Origin: Seohaeicola saemankumensis
GTDB taxonomy: Bacteria; Pseudomonadota; Alphaproteobacteria; Rhodobacterales; Rhodobacteraceae
Assembly (NCBI RefSeq): GCF_020171285.1
Contig: NZ_JAIUZI010000002.1
Location: forward strand, 372,001 to 436,000
Reading direction: 5' to 3'
Length of the DNA: 64,000 bases
Shown here: positions 16,829-26,952 of the stretch, in pieces
Layout of the letters: every line of letters starts with the position of its first letter
Position numbering within the stretch: the first letter of the stretch is position 1
Position numbers and translations under genes: made by a program
The notes under the pieces: generated by a model
The model's database searches: none
The model's input: only the letters and a program-made list of their open reading frames with translations
Told to the model about the DNA's origin: nothing

Positions 16829-17613
16829 GCGTTTGCTCCTATGCGGACCATCTTGCCGTTGACGAAGTGGATGCCGCATTCGTCCTTGTTTTGATCGCGC
16901 CAGCGTCCGGCGCGGGGGTCTTCGCCGGGGGCGACCGGCGATGTGCAGGGGGCACAGCCGATGGACGGGTACCCCCGCGCCACCAGCGGATGCCGGGGCA
17001 GGCGGTTTTCATCCATGTAGGCGCGCACGTCTTCGGGGGCCCAGTGGGCCAGCGGGTTGACCTTGATCCGGCCGGTGCCATCCTCGACTTCGAAGAAGTC
17101 GAGCGCGGCGCGGGTGCCGGACTGGAACCGTTTGCGGCCGGTGATCCAGCCGTCATAGCCCGACAGCGCGTTCTGCAGCGGCACCGTCTTGCGCAGCGCG
17201 CAGCAGGCGTCGGTGTCATAGGTGTGCAGGTCGTTGTGCGGATCGCGCGCGGCGATGTCGTCGGCGCGGATGATCTGCACGTTCTTCAGGCCCAGCCGTT
17301 CCGACACCTCGGTCTGATAGACCAGGGTTTCGGTGAACAGCATCTGGGTGTCGATGAACAGCACCGGTGTGGTCTTGTCGATGATCGCGGCCATGTGCAG
17401 CAGCACCACCGATTCCGCGCCAAAGCTGGACACCAGCGCGATGTCGCCCGCGTCCCGCAGGGCGCCGTGCATCACGTCGGTGGCGCTGTGATGGCGATAC
17501 CGGTCGTTCAGTTCGGCCACCTTGGCGACCAGCGCCGGATCGGGCGCGGGTGCGCCGTCCGGCACGGGCGCGCCGTCGATGGCCGCCGTTTTCATACGGT
17601 TGACGTCCAACAT
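16825..17613 (-). CDS. cysH: Adenylyl-sulfate (APS) reductase, assimilatory
   Basis: A 262-residue CysH. The PP-loop ATPase-like fold appears in ALVSSFGAESVVLLHMAA, followed by PVLFIDTQMLFTETLVYQ. A CC pair in DTDACCALRKTVPL and a CxxC in IGCAPCTSPV give the four cysteines of the [4Fe-4S]-bearing class. This points to APS rather than PAPS as the substrate. The catalytic C-terminal Cys is in KDECGIHF. It reduces APS to sulfite, which CysI then reduces. The start at 17613 is four bases after the cysI stop; MKTAAIDG at 17595 is an alternative. A much longer frame upstream overlaps cysI and is not real. Confidence 0.92.
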   Translation of the reverse strand: MLDVNRMKTAAIDGAPVPDGAPAPDPALVAKVAELNDRYRHHSATDVMHGALRDAGDIALVSSFGAESVVLLHMAAIIDKTTPVLFIDTQMLFTETLVYQTEVSERLGLKNVQIIRADDIAARDPHNDLHTYDTDACCALRKTVPLQNALSGYDGWITGRKRFQSGTRAALDFFEVEDGTGRIKVNPLAHWAPEDVRAYMDENRLPRHPLVARGYPSIGCAPCTSPVAPGEDPRAGRWRDQNKDECGIHFVNGKMVRIGANA

Positions 17614-17617
17614 GGGA

Positions 17618-19285
<1,668 letters not shown>

Positions 19286-19360
19286 GGCGTGTCCTCGTGC
19301 AAGCCTTGGGATGCGGGCTGTGTTGGCTGCGGTCGTTTTTGTGGAGTGCGTATTGCCGGA

Positions 19361-19666
19361 TCAGGCCGGCGCGTGTTCCTGCTTGCCGTGTCGGTAGTTC
19401 GACGGGCCGGTGCGGCGGAACTCTTCGCGGAAATGCACCGGCTCGGGGCCGCGGGCGCTAGGTGCGGCGTCCGCGAGGTAGGCGCCGACCACCTTGCCGG
19501 GCTGCGCCTCGGCATGCAGCAGGCGCAGTTGCGCATGGGCTTCGTCGGTGATCAGTTCGGCCTCGGCCAGATGGCGCGACCAGCGGTCGTCGGCGGTCAG
19601 ATAGATCACGTCGCCTTCGAGAAGGTCATTGGCGGTCACAATCTTGGGCGTGAAAGCGCGGGGCAT
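19361..19666 (-). CDS. DUF2849 family protein
   Basis: A 101-residue protein of the DUF2849 family, recognised by KIVTANDLLEGDVIYLTADD near the start and the C-terminal EPVHFREEFRRTGPSNYR. Family members sit at the head of cysI operons in alphaproteobacteria and are presumed to support sulfite reduction; no activity is known. It is the first gene of the minus-strand operon DUF2849-cysI-cysH-DUF934 and is divergent from the Lrp-type regulator at 19813. The 75 bp to cysI contain no gene. Confidence 0.85.
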   Translation of the reverse strand: MPRAFTPKIVTANDLLEGDVIYLTADDRWSRHLAEAELITDEAHAQLRLLHAEAQPGKVVGAYLADAAPSARGPEPVHFREEFRRTGPSNYRHGKQEHAPA

Positions 19667-19748
19667 GGTCGGGTCCGGTCCTGTTGTTTGACTTCATGGT
19701 CTATATAGGAAATATTCCCGGTTCAGTGCTATATGTCGGCGGAAATAA

Positions 19749-19760
19749 GAACATATGTTC
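19749..19760. promoter_or_regulatory. Palindrome GAACATATGTTC in cys/Lrp divergent region
   Basis: A perfect 12-bp palindrome in the 146-bp gap between the sulfur operon and the divergent Lrp-type gene. It sits 53 bp before the Lrp start and near the likely cys promoter, a sensible place for a shared operator. The binder is not known; the Lrp protein is the obvious candidate. Confidence 0.4.
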
Positions 19761-19812
19761 CCGCATCTGGCCGCCTGAGGATGTTTGGTCCTGAACTGGA
19801 GGGAAAACTGGA

Positions 19813-20280
19813 ATGCCGATACGAATAGATGCCACGGATCGGAAAATCATGGCCGAACTGCAGCGGGATGCCAGCCAGTCCCTGGATGAAATCGCAACCC
19901 GGGTGGGCAGTTCGAAGACCCCGGTCTGGAACCGAATCCGTAAACTGCGCGAGGCCGGTGTGATCGGCCGGCAGACCGTGGAACTGGATGCCGAGGCGCT
20001 GGGTTTCGAGGCGACGTTCTTTGTTCTGATCCGAACATCGGAACACGAGGCGGGGTGGCAGGCGGCCTTTCTCAAGGCGCTGCATGACCGGCCGGAAGTG
20101 CAGGAGGCGCACCGACTGGCCGGGGACATCGACTATATCCTCAAGGTCCGGGTGAAGAACGCACGCGCCTACGACGCCTTCTACCAGGCGCTGATTTCCG
20201 AGGTGCGTGTCCACAACGTGACGGCGTTGTTGTCGATGGAAGAGCTCAAGTCGACAACCATGCTGCCCTTGGATGTCTGA
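19813..20280 (+). CDS. Lrp/AsnC family transcriptional regulator
   Basis: A 155-residue Lrp/AsnC regulator. The N-terminal helix-turn-helix spans about residues 5-50 (DRKIMAELQRDASQSLDEIA, then VGSSKTPVWNRIRKLREAGV). The C-terminal RAM/effector domain follows, with HRLAGDIDYILKVRVKNARA as the ligand-region signature. Start ATG 19813 follows AACTGGAGGGAAAACTGGA. It is divergent from the sulfur assimilation operon, so control of cys genes in response to cysteine or another amino acid is plausible; this is inferred from position only. Confidence 0.88.
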   Translation: MPIRIDATDRKIMAELQRDASQSLDEIATRVGSSKTPVWNRIRKLREAGVIGRQTVELDAEALGFEATFFVLIRTSEHEAGWQAAFLKALHDRPEVQEAHRLAGDIDYILKVRVKNARAYDAFYQALISEVRVHNVTALLSMEELKSTTMLPLDV

Positions 20281-20400
20281 GGATTTGGGGTATTCGGTTT
20301 CAGCAAGCGGCGGGGGCAGTGCCGCTTGGTCCGGAATCGCGTTTCGGGCGCGGCGGTGTCGTCTGGTCAATTTGCATCCGGCTTTGATAGGTTGCCATTG

Positions 20401-22167
20401 ATGATGGAATATCGGGCAAGACGAAGAACGATCGTGCTGGGCTTTGTGCTGGCGGTGTCCGCGCTCGCGACGGGTGTGTGGCGGTACGGGTACCTGCAGG
20501 CGCTGGACCAGCTGGCGAAACGGGCCGAGGCGGATCTGGCCCTGGCCAGTGACCGGTTGAGCACGCAGTTGCAGGTGTTCCAGGAACTGGCCGTGCTGAT
20601 GGCCGATCATCCGCAGTTGGAGGGGTTGGAGGACCCCGCGCGCCGACCGGCGGCGCAGGCCCTTCTGCTGGAGGTAGCGGACAAGACCGGGGCGCTGGAT
20701 GTCGTGTTTGCGGACCGAAGCGGCAAGGTTCTTGCCGCGGCGCAGGGGTCGCAGGACCGGGACCTGTCCGATACGGTCTATTTCCGCCGCGCGATGCAGG
20801 GCGCGTTAGGCAGCGATCACGGGTTGCGACCGCCGCTGGACAGGCGGGTCTATACCTATGCCGCGCCGGTCTTTGCCGAAGACGGGCGGGTGCGTGGTGC
20901 TCTGGTCGTTGTTGCCGATGTCGAGAATATCGAGCGGACGTGGCGGGGCAGCACACCGGCGGTGTTCTTCACGGATGCCAGCGGGCAGGTTTTCATTACC
21001 AACCGGTCGGAAATTCTGTTCTGGTCGCGCGCGCGAGGTCAGGACCGGCTGGTGACGGCGGACGGGCGGGAGTTGCCGTTTCAGGCCGGAATGACAGGGC
21101 CGCATGAGGTCTGGACCCTGGGATGGGGGCCGTACCTGCCGCGCCGCGCGCTGCATCTGGAGCAGGATTTGCCGGTGATCGGGATGACGGGCGAGGTTTT
21201 GCTGAACGTGGCTCCGGCGCGGCGTCTGGCCGGGCTGCAGGCGGCGGCCGTGGTGGCGATCTGCCTGGCTTTTGGCGCGATGCTGTTTCTGGCCACCGAA
21301 CGCCGGCGCGCGCTGGCGCAGGCCAATGCCGAACTGGAGAGCCGGGTGCGCGACCGCACGCAGGCCCTGTCGGCGACGAACGTGCAATTGCGCCGCGAGG
21401 TGGCCGAGCGGCAGGAGGCGGAGCGGGCGTTGAAGAAGGCGCAGGCCGAGCTAGTGCAGGCGGGCAAGCTGTCGGCGCTGGGGCAGATGAGCGCCGGGAT
21501 CAGCCACGAGTTGAACCAGCCGTTGATGGCGATCCAGCAGTATGCCGACAACGGCGCCGCGTTTCTGGAGCGGGGCAAGCCGGAGGCGGCGGCCGAGAAC
21601 CTGGGCCGGATTTCGGGGCTGGCGGCGCGGGCGGCGCGGATCATCAAGAACCTGCGCGCCTTTGCGCGCAACGAAAGCGAGCCGATGGGCAAGGTGGATT
21701 TGGCGCGTGTGATCGACAGTGCCGTCGAAATGACAGAGCCCCGGTTGGTCAAGGACGGCATCACCCTGCAATGGCATCAGTCAGGAAAACCGGTTTTCGC
21801 CTTTGGCGGCGAGGTTCGGCTGGTGCAGGTCTTTGTCAACCTGATCAATAATGCCGCCGATGCGATGGCGGCGCAGAACCATGGCGCGAAGGTGATCCGT
21901 ATCGTGATCAACGACAGCCGCAACAACCTGACCGTGACCGTGCGCGACACCGGGCCGGGCATTGCCGATCCGGACCGGATCTTTGAGCCCTTCTATACGA
22001 CGAAGGAGACTGGCAGCGACGAGGGGATGGGGCTGGGCTTGTCGATTTCCTACGGGCTGGTGCAGAGCTTTGGCGGCAAGATCCGGGGGGCGAACGTGAA
22101 CGGCCCGGATGGCGGGGCGATGTTCACCGTCGAGCTGGACTACTGGCGCGAGGAGCAGGCCGCATGA
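20401..22167 (+). CDS. dctB: C4-dicarboxylate sensor histidine kinase DctB
   Basis: A 588-residue membrane sensor kinase. The first membrane segment is at about residues 10-32. A periplasmic double-PAS-like sensor domain follows, with a typical DctB block DTVYFRRAMQGALGSDHGLR. The second membrane segment is near residues 277-303. Then come a coiled coil (NAELESRVRDRTQAL) and the kinase: phospho-acceptor H369 in SHELNQPLMAIQQYADNG, N box NLINNAADAM, G1 DTGPGIADP and G2 GMGLGLSIS. DctB detects C4-dicarboxylates and phosphorylates DctD. ATG at 20401 or 20404 starts the protein; upstream frame lacks support. The TGA overlaps the dctD ATG. Confidence 0.9.
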   Translation: MMEYRARRRTIVLGFVLAVSALATGVWRYGYLQALDQLAKRAEADLALASDRLSTQLQVFQELAVLMADHPQLEGLEDPARRPAAQALLLEVADKTGALDVVFADRSGKVLAAAQGSQDRDLSDTVYFRRAMQGALGSDHGLRPPLDRRVYTYAAPVFAEDGRVRGALVVVADVENIERTWRGSTPAVFFTDASGQVFITNRSEILFWSRARGQDRLVTADGRELPFQAGMTGPHEVWTLGWGPYLPRRALHLEQDLPVIGMTGEVLLNVAPARRLAGLQAAAVVAICLAFGAMLFLATERRRALAQANAELESRVRDRTQALSATNVQLRREVAERQEAERALKKAQAELVQAGKLSALGQMSAGISHELNQPLMAIQQYADNGAAFLERGKPEAAAENLGRISGLAARAARIIKNLRAFARNESEPMGKVDLARVIDSAVEMTEPRLVKDGITLQWHQSGKPVFAFGGEVRLVQVFVNLINNAADAMAAQNHGAKVIRIVINDSRNNLTVTVRDTGPGIADPDRIFEPFYTTKETGSDEGMGLGLSISYGLVQSFGGKIRGANVNGPDGGAMFTVELDYWREEQAA

Positions 22168-23393
22168 CGCGACGTGTGCTGTTGGTCGATGACGATGCCG
22201 CGATCCGCGAGGCGCTGGCGCAGACGCTGGAGCTGGCCGATCTGGAGGCGATCACGGCGGGGTCCTTTGTTGCTGCCAAGGACCATATTCGCCCCCAGTT
22301 CGACGGTGTGATCGTTTCCGATATCCGGATGCCGGGGCGCGACGGGTTTCATCTGTTGGACTATGCCCGCAAGACGGACCCGGAATTGCCGGTGATCCTG
22401 CTGACCGGAGAGGGTGATATACCGATGGCCGTCAAGGCGATGGGGCAGGGCGCATTCGGGTTTCTGGAAAAGCCCTGTGCGGCGGTCGATCTGCTGGCGG
22501 TGCTGGAACAGGCATTGAAGACGCGCACGCTGGTGCTGGAAAACCGCAGGCTGAAGGCGCAGCTTGAGCGTGGCGATCCGGCGGCGCGGATGCTGTTCGG
22601 GATCTCGGAACAGGCAGAGGAGCTGCGCGCACGGGTGCGCAGCGTGGCCCCGACCCGCGCCGAGGTGCTGGTATCGGGCGCGCCGGGCGTGGGTATCTCG
22701 AAGGTGGCTGAGGTGATCCACCTGATGTCCCGGGACGGGCAGGGGCCGTTTGTCAAACGCCCGGCCGCACGGCTGGCGCCTGCGGATTTCGACGTTTTGT
22801 GCAGCGAGGCCGTGGGCGGGTCGATCTTTCTGGACGAGGTCTCGGCGATGCCTGAGGCGACGCAGTATGCCGTGTTGGAACGGTTGGAGCAGGGAGCGGA
22901 CGCACGGATCATCGCCGGGTCGACGGCGAACCTTGCGAAATTGGCGGCCGATGGCGCGTTCAACCCTGATCTGTTCTACCGGCTGGATGTGATGCGGGTG
23001 CGGATCCCGTCGCTGAGCGAGCGCCCGGAGGACATTCCCGTCCTGTTTCGCCATTACGTGGCACAGGCCGCCGAACAGGCCGGTATTGCCGCGCCCGAGA
23101 TCACGCCCGAGTATGTCGCGGGGCTGATGACTCAGGATTGGCCGGGCAACGCCCGGTCGCTGATGTCGGCGGCCATGCGATTTGTGCTTGGGATGCCCGA
23201 GGATCTGGTCCAGACGGCGGGTATTGGCCTGGCAGAACAGATGGCACAGGTGGAGCGTTCGTTGCTGGTGGCTGCCCTGGGCCGGCAGAACGGGCGGGCC
23301 AGCGCCGCCGCTGAGGCGCTGAAGCTGCCCCGCAAGACGCTGTACGACAAACTGGCCAAATACGGGATTCGCCCCGAGGACTATCGTCGCTGA
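22164..23393 (+). CDS. dctD: DctD-like response regulator with degenerate AAA+ domain
   Basis: A 409-residue NtrC-class regulator. The receiver domain (1-120) is intact, with phospho-acceptor D53 in VSDIRMPGRDGF. The central domain is unusual. Walker A reads GAPGVGIS instead of GExGTGKE, so the ATP-binding Lys is missing. The stretch with ESELFGHEKGAFTGA, used to contact sigma-54, is absent: PFVKRPAARLAPADFDVLCS runs straight into Walker B GGSIFLDEV. The later blocks (LFYRLDVMRVRIPSLSERPE, WPGNARSL) remain, as does the Fis-type DNA-binding end (ASAAAEALKLPRKTLYDKLA). It overlaps dctB by four bases. It probably binds DNA but does not drive sigma-54; repression or class I activation is possible. 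Confidence 0.88.
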   Translation: MTRRVLLVDDDAAIREALAQTLELADLEAITAGSFVAAKDHIRPQFDGVIVSDIRMPGRDGFHLLDYARKTDPELPVILLTGEGDIPMAVKAMGQGAFGFLEKPCAAVDLLAVLEQALKTRTLVLENRRLKAQLERGDPAARMLFGISEQAEELRARVRSVAPTRAEVLVSGAPGVGISKVAEVIHLMSRDGQGPFVKRPAARLAPADFDVLCSEAVGGSIFLDEVSAMPEATQYAVLERLEQGADARIIAGSTANLAKLAADGAFNPDLFYRLDVMRVRIPSLSERPEDIPVLFRHYVAQAAEQAGIAAPEITPEYVAGLMTQDWPGNARSLMSAAMRFVLGMPEDLVQTAGIGLAEQMAQVERSLLVAALGRQNGRASAAAEALKLPRKTLYDKLAKYGIRPEDYRR

Positions 23394-23396
23394 TTC

Positions 23397-23446
23397 TGTG
23401 CGGATTTTCGCACAACGCTGGTCTGAGCTGTGCGGGAAACCGCACA
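23397..23446. promoter_or_regulatory. Two 18-bp inverted repeats, probable DctD sites
   Basis: TGTGCG-N6-CGCACA occurs at 23397-23414 and again at 23429-23446, centres 32 bp apart (three helical turns). They lie between dctD and dctP. Both have the same arms with different centres, as expected for two dimer sites of one regulator; the arms resemble, as I recall it, the DctD upstream activator of Rhizobium dctA. Confidence 0.7.
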
Positions 23447-23652
23447 AAGGTTGAGCCAACAAGATACCTGCTCTGCCACTTTGTTGGGCAAGGTGTTGAA
23501 ATCATGTGGTTTAACGTCACGTCATCACGGCCATGCACAAACTGTTGAGCTGACCGATTCGATTCGCTTCACTCCGCTCAGCGCACCGACACCCGGTGCG
23601 GGCAAGGATAGAGTGCCTTGCAGGACTGAAACCCGATCGGGAGGAGATACCG

Positions 23653-24654
23653 ATGAAATTTCTGACAACCGCCGCTACCGCGCTGGCCCTGAGCGTGACC
23701 GCCTCCGCAGGTTTTGCCGCCTGCGAAGAAGGTGAAATCGTGGTCAAGTTTGCCCACGTGACCAACACCGACAAGCACCCCAAGGGGATCGCCGCATCGC
23801 TGTTGCAGCAGCGCGTCAACGACGAGATGAACGGCGTGATGTGCATGGAAGTGTTCCCGAACTCGACCCTGTACAACGATGACCAGGTTCTGGAAGCGAT
23901 GCTGCAGGGCGACGTGCAGCTGGCCGCGCCGTCGCTGTCCAAGTTCGAGCAGTTCACCAAGGTGTTCCGCATTTTCGACCTGCCCTTCATGTTCCGTGAC
24001 GTGGCTGCCGTTGACGGGTTCCAGAACTCGGAAACCGGTCAGGCGATGAAGGAGTCGATGACCCGCCGCGGTCTGCTGGGCCTGGCGTTCTGGCACAACG
24101 GTATGAAGCAGATGTCGGCCAACAAGCCGCTGGTCCTGCCGAGCGACGCAGCCGGCCTGAAATTCCGCGTCCAGAACTCGGACGTGCTGAAGGCACAGAT
24201 GGCCGCCCTGGGCGGTTCGCCCCAGCCGATGGCGTTTTCCGAGGTTTATGGCGCGTTGCAGACCGGCGTTGTCGACGGTCAGGAAAACACCTGGTCGAAC
24301 ATCTATGGCCAGAAGTTCTTTGAGGTTCAGGACGGTGTGACCGAAACCAACCATGGCATCATCGACTATATGCTGGTGACCTCGACCGACTGGTATGACA
24401 GCCTTGATCCGGCGGTCGCCGAGCAGTTCTCGACCATCGTGGCCGAAGTGACCGCGGCGCGGAACGCGGAAAGCACCAAGGTCAACAACGACGCAAAACA
24501 GGCGATTCTGGACGCTGGCGGTGTCGTGCGCGAACTGACCCCCGAGCAGCGCACCGCCTGGGTCGAAGCGATGAAACCTGTCTGGGCGCAGTTCGAAGGC
24601 GACGTGGGCGCCGAAAACATCGAAGCGGCCCAGAAGTTCAACATGATGAACTAA
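23653..24654 (+). CDS. dctP: TRAP transporter substrate-binding protein (DctP family)
   Basis: A 333-residue periplasmic binding protein of the DctP family. The signal peptide is MKFLTTAATALALSVTASAG, with cleavage probably after AGFA. Family hallmarks follow: VKFAHVTNTDKHPKGIAA, ALGGSPQPMAFSEVYGALQT and VVDGQENTWSNIYGQKFFEV, where the Arg/Asn-lined pocket binds a carboxylate. Start ATG 23653 follows GGGAGGAGATACC. It delivers a C4-dicarboxylate or similar organic acid to the DctQM membrane pair. It is the first gene of the transport operon and lies downstream of the paired TGTGCG repeats. The exact substrate cannot be read from the sequence; the dctBD neighbours favour succinate, malate or fumarate. 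Confidence 0.93.
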   Translation: MKFLTTAATALALSVTASAGFAACEEGEIVVKFAHVTNTDKHPKGIAASLLQQRVNDEMNGVMCMEVFPNSTLYNDDQVLEAMLQGDVQLAAPSLSKFEQFTKVFRIFDLPFMFRDVAAVDGFQNSETGQAMKESMTRRGLLGLAFWHNGMKQMSANKPLVLPSDAAGLKFRVQNSDVLKAQMAALGGSPQPMAFSEVYGALQTGVVDGQENTWSNIYGQKFFEVQDGVTETNHGIIDYMLVTSTDWYDSLDPAVAEQFSTIVAEVTAARNAESTKVNNDAKQAILDAGGVVRELTPEQRTAWVEAMKPVWAQFEGDVGAENIEAAQKFNMMN

Positions 24655-24674
24655 ACGCACCGCGTGCGTTACCC

Positions 24675-24701
24675 GGTCCGGCCCCCGAGATGGGCCGGAC
24701 C
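24675..24701 (+). promoter_or_regulatory. Intercistronic hairpin between dctP and dctQ
   Basis: GGTCCGGCCC, loop CCGAGAT, GGGCCGGACC, then CTTT: a perfect 10-bp stem. Such a stem between the binding-protein gene and the membrane genes usually protects the upstream mRNA or partly stops transcription, giving more DctP than DctQM. Confidence 0.6.
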
Positions 24702-24736
24702 CTTTGCATCCTCAAACATTCAGGAGGCAGGAAGCC

Positions 24737-25426
24737 ATGTCGCATCATTACGAGGCGAAAACGGCGCTTGGCCGGGTGGTGAACGAACTGGAGGAGTCCG
24801 CGATTGCGCTGATCCTCGGGGCGATGACCATCATCACATTCATCAACGTCATCTTGCGATACGGGTTCAACACCGGGCTGATCTGGGGTCTTGAAGCGAC
24901 CTCATTCCTGTTTGCCTGGCTGGTTCTGTTCGGGGTCAGCTATGCGGTCAAGGTCACTGCAAACCTGGGCGTTGACGCCATCGTCAACATGACCGCTCCG
25001 TCCGTGCGCCGGGCACTGGCGCTGTTTGCCGGTGTCATCTGCATCGTCTATGCCGGGCTGGTTCTGAAAGGCGCATGGGATTACTGGGCGAACTTTGCCA
25101 ACCTTCCCGGTACCACGGGGCGCTGGTTTCCGACCGGGTTCGAGGAAATGAAACGAACCTCTTACCGGGGCTGGTACGAAGTCGTGGACATTCCGTTCCC
25201 CGAGTGGCTGCGGTGGATCCAGCCGATCATGAACGAGGGCGAAGACTATGAGAAACTGCCCCGGTTCATCCCCTATGCGATCCTGCCGTTCGGCATTGGG
25301 CTGCTGTTTTTCCGGTTCATCCAGGCCACCGTGCGCATCGCGCAGGGCAAGTCCGAAGGCCTGATCGTGAGCCACGAAGCCGAAGACGCGGTGGCCGATG
25401 TCGCCCACCTGAACAAAGAGGATTGA
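24737..25426 (+). CDS. dctQ: TRAP transporter small membrane subunit (DctQ)
   Basis: A 229-residue small permease subunit with four membrane segments: IALILGAMTIITFINVILRY, TSFLFAWLVLFGVSYAVKV, LALFAGVICIVYAGLVLKGA and IPYAILPFGIGLLFFRFIQA. The protein is longer than many DctQ because of an extra periplasmic loop (about residues 120-165, with RWFPTGFEEMKRTSYRGWYE). That loop is typical of the C4-dicarboxylate DctQ subgroup. Start ATG 24737 follows AGGAGGCAGGAAGCC; an upstream ATG is weaker. It forms the transport unit with DctM, four bases downstream. Confidence 0.92.
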   Translation: MSHHYEAKTALGRVVNELEESAIALILGAMTIITFINVILRYGFNTGLIWGLEATSFLFAWLVLFGVSYAVKVTANLGVDAIVNMTAPSVRRALALFAGVICIVYAGLVLKGAWDYWANFANLPGTTGRWFPTGFEEMKRTSYRGWYEVVDIPFPEWLRWIQPIMNEGEDYEKLPRFIPYAILPFGIGLLFFRFIQATVRIAQGKSEGLIVSHEAEDAVADVAHLNKED

Positions 25427-25430
25427 GGAA

Positions 25431-26807
25431 ATGGAAGTTGCAATTCTCTTTGGCATGATCATCGGCCTGATGCTGGTCGGTGTGCCGATCGCCGTTAGTC
25501 TTGGTGTCTCGTCGATCATGTTCCTGCTGGTGCTCAGCGACACCTCGCTGGCCTCGATCGCGCAGACCCTGTTTCAGGCGATGGCCGGGCACTACACGCT
25601 GCTGGCGATCCCGTTCTTCATCCTCGCGTCCAGTTTCATGTCGACGGGCGGGGTGGCGAAACGGATCATCCGCTTTGCCATTGCCATCGTGGGGCACTTC
25701 CCCGGCGGCCTGGCCATTGCGGGCGTCTTTGCCTGTATGCTTTTTGCCGCGCTGTCGGGATCGTCGCCGGCCACCGTGGTGGCGATCGGCTCGATCGTGA
25801 TCGCCGGGATGCGGCAGGTCGGGTATTCCAAGGACTTCGCGGCGGGCGTCATCGCCAACGCGGGCACCCTGGGCATCCTGATCCCGCCCTCTATCGTGAT
25901 GGTGGTTTACGCCAGCGCCACGGACGTGTCGGTTGGGCGGATGTTCCTGGCCGGTGTCATTCCGGGTCTGATGGCAGGCCTCATGCTGATGCTGACCATC
26001 TACTTTATCGCGCGGGTCAAGAACCTGCCCAAGGGTGAATGGCAGGGCTGGGGCGAGGTCTTTGCCTCTGGTCGCGAGGCCGGTTGGGGCCTGTTCCTGA
26101 TTGTGATCATCCTGGGCGGCATCTATGGCGGCATCTTTACCCCGACCGAGGCGGCCGCCGTGGCTGCGGTCTATGCCTTTATCATCGCCTGTTTCATCTA
26201 CCGGGACATGGGGCCGCTGGCCGCGCGGGACGGCGGTGACAACGTGTCGTTGATCAAAAAGCCCTGGGCGCTGGTCACCGCGCTGGTGCATCGCGATACC
26301 CGCGATACGCTGTTCGAGGCCGGAAAGCTGACGATCACGCTGATGTTCATCATCGCCAACGCGCTGATCCTCAAGCACGTGCTGACCGATGAGCAGATCC
26401 CGCAGCAGATCGCGGGCTCGATGCTGGCGGCGGGCTTTGGTCCGGTGGTGTTCCTGATGATCGTCAACGTGATCCTGTTGATCGGGGGCCAGTTCATGGA
26501 GCCCTCGGGCCTGATCGTGATCGTGGCGCCGCTGGTGTTCCCGATTGCCATCGAGCTGGGCGTCGATCCGATCCATCTGGGGATCATCATGGTGGTCAAC
26601 ATGGAGATCGGGATGATCACGCCGCCGGTTGGTCTGAACCTCTTTGTCACCTCGGGCGTGGCCGGTATGCCGATGATGCGGGTGGTGCGCGCCGCCCTGC
26701 CGTTCCTGGCGGTGCTGTTCGTGTTCCTGCTGATCGTGACCTATGTCCCGGCGATCAGTACCTTCCTGCCCAATACCTTTATGGGGCCGGAAATCGTGAT
26801 CAAATAG
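25431..26807 (+). CDS. dctM: TRAP transporter large membrane subunit (DctM)
   Basis: A 458-residue large permease subunit with about twelve membrane segments. Family motifs include the N-terminal GMIIGLMLVGVPIAVSLG, FAALSGSSPATVVAIGSIVI (ion/substrate gate), NAGTLGILIPPSIVMVVYAS and, near the end, GMITPPVGLNLFVTSGVAGM. It uses a sodium gradient to move the substrate handed over by DctP. The gene follows dctQ with four bases between, and a strong hairpin at 26831 ends the operon. The central insert of about 60 residues (YRDMGPLAARDGGDNVSLIK and onwards) is usual for the C4-dicarboxylate type. Confidence 0.94.
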   Translation: MEVAILFGMIIGLMLVGVPIAVSLGVSSIMFLLVLSDTSLASIAQTLFQAMAGHYTLLAIPFFILASSFMSTGGVAKRIIRFAIAIVGHFPGGLAIAGVFACMLFAALSGSSPATVVAIGSIVIAGMRQVGYSKDFAAGVIANAGTLGILIPPSIVMVVYASATDVSVGRMFLAGVIPGLMAGLMLMLTIYFIARVKNLPKGEWQGWGEVFASGREAGWGLFLIVIILGGIYGGIFTPTEAAAVAAVYAFIIACFIYRDMGPLAARDGGDNVSLIKKPWALVTALVHRDTRDTLFEAGKLTITLMFIIANALILKHVLTDEQIPQQIAGSMLAAGFGPVVFLMIVNVILLIGGQFMEPSGLIVIVAPLVFPIAIELGVDPIHLGIIMVVNMEIGMITPPVGLNLFVTSGVAGMPMMRVVRAALPFLAVLFVFLLIVTYVPAISTFLPNTFMGPEIVIK

Positions 26808-26830
26808 ATCCCATCGCGGATGAAACCCGG

Positions 26831-26870
26831 ACGGGCGGCGCAGCGGGATCTGCGCCGCCCGTTCCATTTT
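26831..26870 (+). terminator. Terminator after dctM
   Basis: ACGGGCGGCGCAG, loop CGGGAT, CTGCGCCGCCCGT, then TCCATTTT. The long perfect stem 23 bp after the dctM stop ends the dctPQM transcript. Confidence 0.8.
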
Positions 26871-26952
26871 CTGCAACATGATCCTGGTCAAAGACCGGGG
26901 CGCGCGGCGGTCTAAGGTGGCGATATCCCGAAACCGAGATGGACACACCGGA

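Noticed and set aside
23447..23640. Sigma-54 promoter for dctP
   Set aside because: No TGGCAC-N5-TTGC-like element with correct spacing is present; this agrees with the loss of GAFTGA in DctD.
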